Part shown: piece after piece, positions 4,289-6,465 of the stretch
Position numbering within the stretch: position 1 is the stretch's first letter
Layout: each line of letters starts with the position of its first letter
DNA from: Pseudoxanthomonas sp. YR558
GTDB taxonomy: Bacteria > Pseudomonadota > Gammaproteobacteria > Xanthomonadales > Xanthomonadaceae
Assembly (NCBI RefSeq): GCF_900116385.1
Contig: NZ_FPCI01000003.1
Span: 1-6,465, forward strand
Direction: 5' to 3'
Length of the DNA: 6,465 nt
Translations under genes and position numbers: made by a program
The notes under the pieces: model-generated
What the model was told of the DNA's origin: nothing
What the model saw: the letters and a program-made list of their open reading frames with translations, nothing else
The model's database searches: none

Positions 4289-6465
4289 ATGCCCACTCCG
4301 CTTCGTCTGTCCTCCCGTAGCATCGCCACCCGGGTGATGGCCGGAACCGCCGTCCTCGCCCTGCTGGCCTTCGGCGTCGCCGCGACCGCCAGTTACCTGC
4401 GCAGCAGCGAGTCCCTGCTTGCCGCTGCCCGCACGTCGATGGACGGCCTGGCCAACCTCGAGGCGGAACGAATCTCGGGTGAACTCACCAGCGCGTTCGA
4501 CACGAACGAAGCCTTGGCGAGCGCCCTGCTTGCACAGCGTGCCGGTGAAGGTATCGACCGCACTGCTGCCAGCGCGGTCTTCAAGCGCCAGTTGGAAGCG
4601 CACCCGGAATGGGTCGGCGTCGGCACGCTGTGGGAACCGGATGCGTTCGATGGCAAGGATGCCGACTTCGTCGGCAGCGAAGGCCACGATGACACCGGCC
4701 GCTTCATGAGTTATTGGGCCTGGAGCGACGGCGCGCCGCTGCTGGAAGCTCTGCGCGACTACGAAGTGCCAGGCGCCGGCGACTGGTACTTGCGGCCGCG
4801 CGAACTCAAGCGCGCCGTCGTGGCCGAGCCCTACGTCTACAAGATCGCCGGCAAAGACGTGCTGATGACCACGTTGTCTACGCCGGTGGTGCAGGATGGC
4901 ACCTACCTCGGTGTGATGACGGTGGACTTCGCCCTGCAATCGCTGCAGGAGCGTATCGGCAAGCTGACACCGATGGGCGCGGGCTTCGTGCGCCTGGTCA
5001 CGCCCGGCGGTGTGCTGATCGCGGACCGCGACGCCGCGCGCGTGGGCAAGCCGTTCGATGATGGCGACGGCGGCGCCGTGCTGAAAAAGATCGCTACCGG
5101 CGAGTCGGTCTTCCGGGAAACCGAGGGCAGCGACGGCGAAGCGCTGGTGGAAGCGTACGTGCCGCTGTCGATCGGCAAGGCACAGGAGCGCTTCATGCTG
5201 GGCGTCGTGGTGCCGCGCAGCGTGGTGATGCAGGACGCACGCGCCGTGCTGTGGACCATCGTCACGGTCGGCGTGCTCGGTGCGCTGCTGTTGTGCGGCG
5301 CCATCTACTGGCTACTGCGCCGCCAGGTCGCGGCGCCGCTGGCCGGTGCGGTGCGGGTGGCCGACGACATCGCCCGTGGCAAGCTGGACGGCGTCATCGA
5401 CGCGGGGCGCGGCGATGAGATCGGCACTCTGATGCAGGCCATGCGCACCATGCAGGGCAACCTGCGCGAACGTATCGAACGCGACGAAGTGGTGGCGCGC
5501 GAAAGCCTGCGCATCCGCACCGCGCTGGAAGAGGTGACCGCCAATGTCATGATCGCCGACGCCGACCGCAACATCGTGTACGCCAACCGCCCGCTGATGA
5601 AGATGCTGGCCGATGTCGAGCAGGACTTGCGGCGCGACCTGCCTGCCTTCGACGTGCGCACCGTCGTGGGCAGCAACATCGACATCTTCCACAAGAAGCC
5701 CGAACACCAGGCGCGCATGCTCGCCCAGCTCCAGGGCACGCACCGCGCGCAGATCACCATCGGCGGCCGCATCATGCAGCTGATCATCAGCCCCGTGACC
5801 GACGCCAACGGCCTGCGCGTCGGCTACGTGGTCGAATGGACCGACCGTACCGCCGAGGTGATGGTGGAACAGGAAGTCACCCGCATCGTGCAGGCCGCCG
5901 TACAGGGCGACCTCAGCGGGCGCATCGGCGAAGCCGGCAAGCAGGGCTTCCTGCTGGGTCTGTCGCAGCAGGTCAACAGCCTGCTCGCCACGATTGCCGG
6001 CAGCGTGGACGCCGTCTCCGGCGTGCTGCGCTCGCTGTCGGGCGGCGACCTGACCGCCCGGATGGAAGGCGACTTCCATGGCGTGTTCGCCACCATGCGC
6101 GATGACGCCAATGCGACCGTGGCCCAGCTGACCGACATCGTCGGCCGCATCCAGAACGCCTCGACCTCGATCAACACCGCCGCCGGCGAGATCGCTTCCG
6201 GCAACAGCGACCTCTCGCGTCGGACCGAGCAGCAGGCCGCGAACCTGGAAGAGACCGCGGCCTCGATGGAGGAACTGACCTCCACCGTGCGCCAGAACGC
6301 CGAATCGGCCCGCCAAGCCAACCAACTGGCCATCGGTGCGGCGTCGGTCGCTTCGCAGGGCGGCGAAGTGGTCGGCAAGGTGGTCTCCACCATGACCGAC
6401 ATCGAACAGTCCTCCAAGAAGATCGCCGAGATCATCTCGGTCATCGACGGCATCGCCTTCCAGAC
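4289..6465 (+). CDS. Methyl-accepting chemotaxis protein with dCache-like sensor and Aer2-like PAS (MCP-C, 3' end outside window)
   Basis: The reading frame stays open for 725 codons to the window edge. TM1 is about residues 17-35 and TM2 about 318-341. The roughly 280-residue periplasmic part looks like dCache_1: residues 165-213 contain DWYLRP, PYVY and VLMTTLSTPV, ending in GVMTVDF. The arginine usually found two residues before the WY pair in amino-acid-binding dCache sensors is glycine here (G164). A HAMP follows (about 343-395), then a PAS domain (about 405-520), two more HAMP-like units (GDLS at 540, GDLT at 586), and the start of the kinase-control coiled coil with its first methylation helix (EETAASMEE, about 654-662). 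The sequence stops just before the CheA/CheW-binding tip. The PAS carries IFHKKPEHQ and VVEWTDRT, matching the heme-contact regions of P. aeruginosa Aer2 as I remember them (candidate H473 and W517). It has its own FliA-type promoter and a GAGGT site. Whether it ends in the same pentapeptide cannot be seen. Confidence 0.95.
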   Translation, partial: MPTPLRLSSRSIATRVMAGTAVLALLAFGVAATASYLRSSESLLAAARTSMDGLANLEAERISGELTSAFDTNEALASALLAQRAGEGIDRTAASAVFKRQLEAHPEWVGVGTLWEPDAFDGKDADFVGSEGHDDTGRFMSYWAWSDGAPLLEALRDYEVPGAGDWYLRPRELKRAVVAEPYVYKIAGKDVLMTTLSTPVVQDGTYLGVMTVDFALQSLQERIGKLTPMGAGFVRLVTPGGVLIADRDAARVGKPFDDGDGGAVLKKIATGESVFRETEGSDGEALVEAYVPLSIGKAQERFMLGVVVPRSVVMQDARAVLWTIVTVGVLGALLLCGAIYWLLRRQVAAPLAGAVRVADDIARGKLDGVIDAGRGDEIGTLMQAMRTMQGNLRERIERDEVVARESLRIRTALEEVTANVMIADADRNIVYANRPLMKMLADVEQDLRRDLPAFDVRTVVGSNIDIFHKKPEHQARMLAQLQGTHRAQITIGGRIMQLIISPVTDANGLRVGYVVEWTDRTAEVMVEQEVTRIVQAAVQGDLSGRIGEAGKQGFLLGLSQQVNSLLATIAGSVDAVSGVLRSLSGGDLTARMEGDFHGVFATMRDDANATVAQLTDIVGRIQNASTSINTAAGEIASGNSDLSRRTEQQAANLEETAASMEELTSTVRQNAESARQANQLAIGAASVASQGGEVVGKVVSTMTDIEQSSKKIAEIISVIDGIAFQ
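6044..6465 (+). repeat. Paralogous repeat shared with MCP-B, copy 2
   Basis: This is the partner of 2221-2642, ungapped with about 88% identity by hand count. It encodes the last HAMP-like unit and the ascending arm of the kinase-control hairpin. The similarity presumably continues past the window end. Confidence 0.9.

Noticed and set aside
5312..6325. 337-residue His/Gly/Val-rich open frame on the - strand opposite MCP-C
   Set aside because: It is the composition expected from reading receptor codons backwards. A similar shadow occurs opposite MCP-B, so its repetition reflects paralogy and not a real gene.
1..6465. The near-identical repeats as insertion sequences or a phase-variation cassette
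   Set aside because: They are in-frame parts of receptor output domains in direct orientation, without terminal inverted repeats, target duplications or a transposase or recombinase gene.

Overview
This window is a stretch of a tandem chemoreceptor array in a flagellated, high-GC gammaproteobacterium. The GC content (about two-thirds by eye), the receptor architectures, and a YcgR-type PilZ protein among receptor genes under FliA-type promoters all suggest Xanthomonadales, possibly a Luteibacter/Dyella-like Rhodanobacteraceae member. The order-level guess is moderate and the genus is only a guess. All genes are on the + strand.

Layout: (1) 1-393, the 3' end of a methyl-accepting chemotaxis protein (MCP-A) that starts upstream; (2) a terminator-like hairpin and a sigma-28 promoter; (3) 574-3210, a complete 878-residue MCP (MCP-B) with a periplasmic Cache-type sensor and about five cytoplasmic HAMP-like units in series; (4) a 15-bp perfect inverted repeat and a near-consensus sigma-28 promoter; (5) 3356-4135, ycgR, the c-di-GMP-responsive flagellar brake; (6) a third sigma-28 promoter and a structured leader; (7) 4289-6465, a third MCP (MCP-C), cut by the window end. 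It has a dCache-like periplasmic sensor, a HAMP, a PAS domain resembling the heme-PAS of Pseudomonas aeruginosa Aer2, and two further HAMP-like units.

The genes fit one flagellar late-gene programme. Receptors with different sensor modules feed a shared CheA/CheW output domain. YcgR couples c-di-GMP to motor behaviour. Three promoters with the same FliA geometry (about -35, 11 nt, GCCGATA[T/C]) precede the three complete 5' ends. MCP-A and MCP-B end in the same CheR/CheB-tethering type pentapeptide (DWQEF).

The output-domain DNA is strongly conserved between paralogs, including a 151-bp identical block, while the sensor parts are unrelated. This points to recent duplication or gene conversion. 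The most interesting points are the candidate gas-sensing PAS of MCP-C, the poly-HAMP relay of MCP-B, and the uniform promoter set. I see no mobile element, CRISPR array, RNA gene or wholly unknown system.
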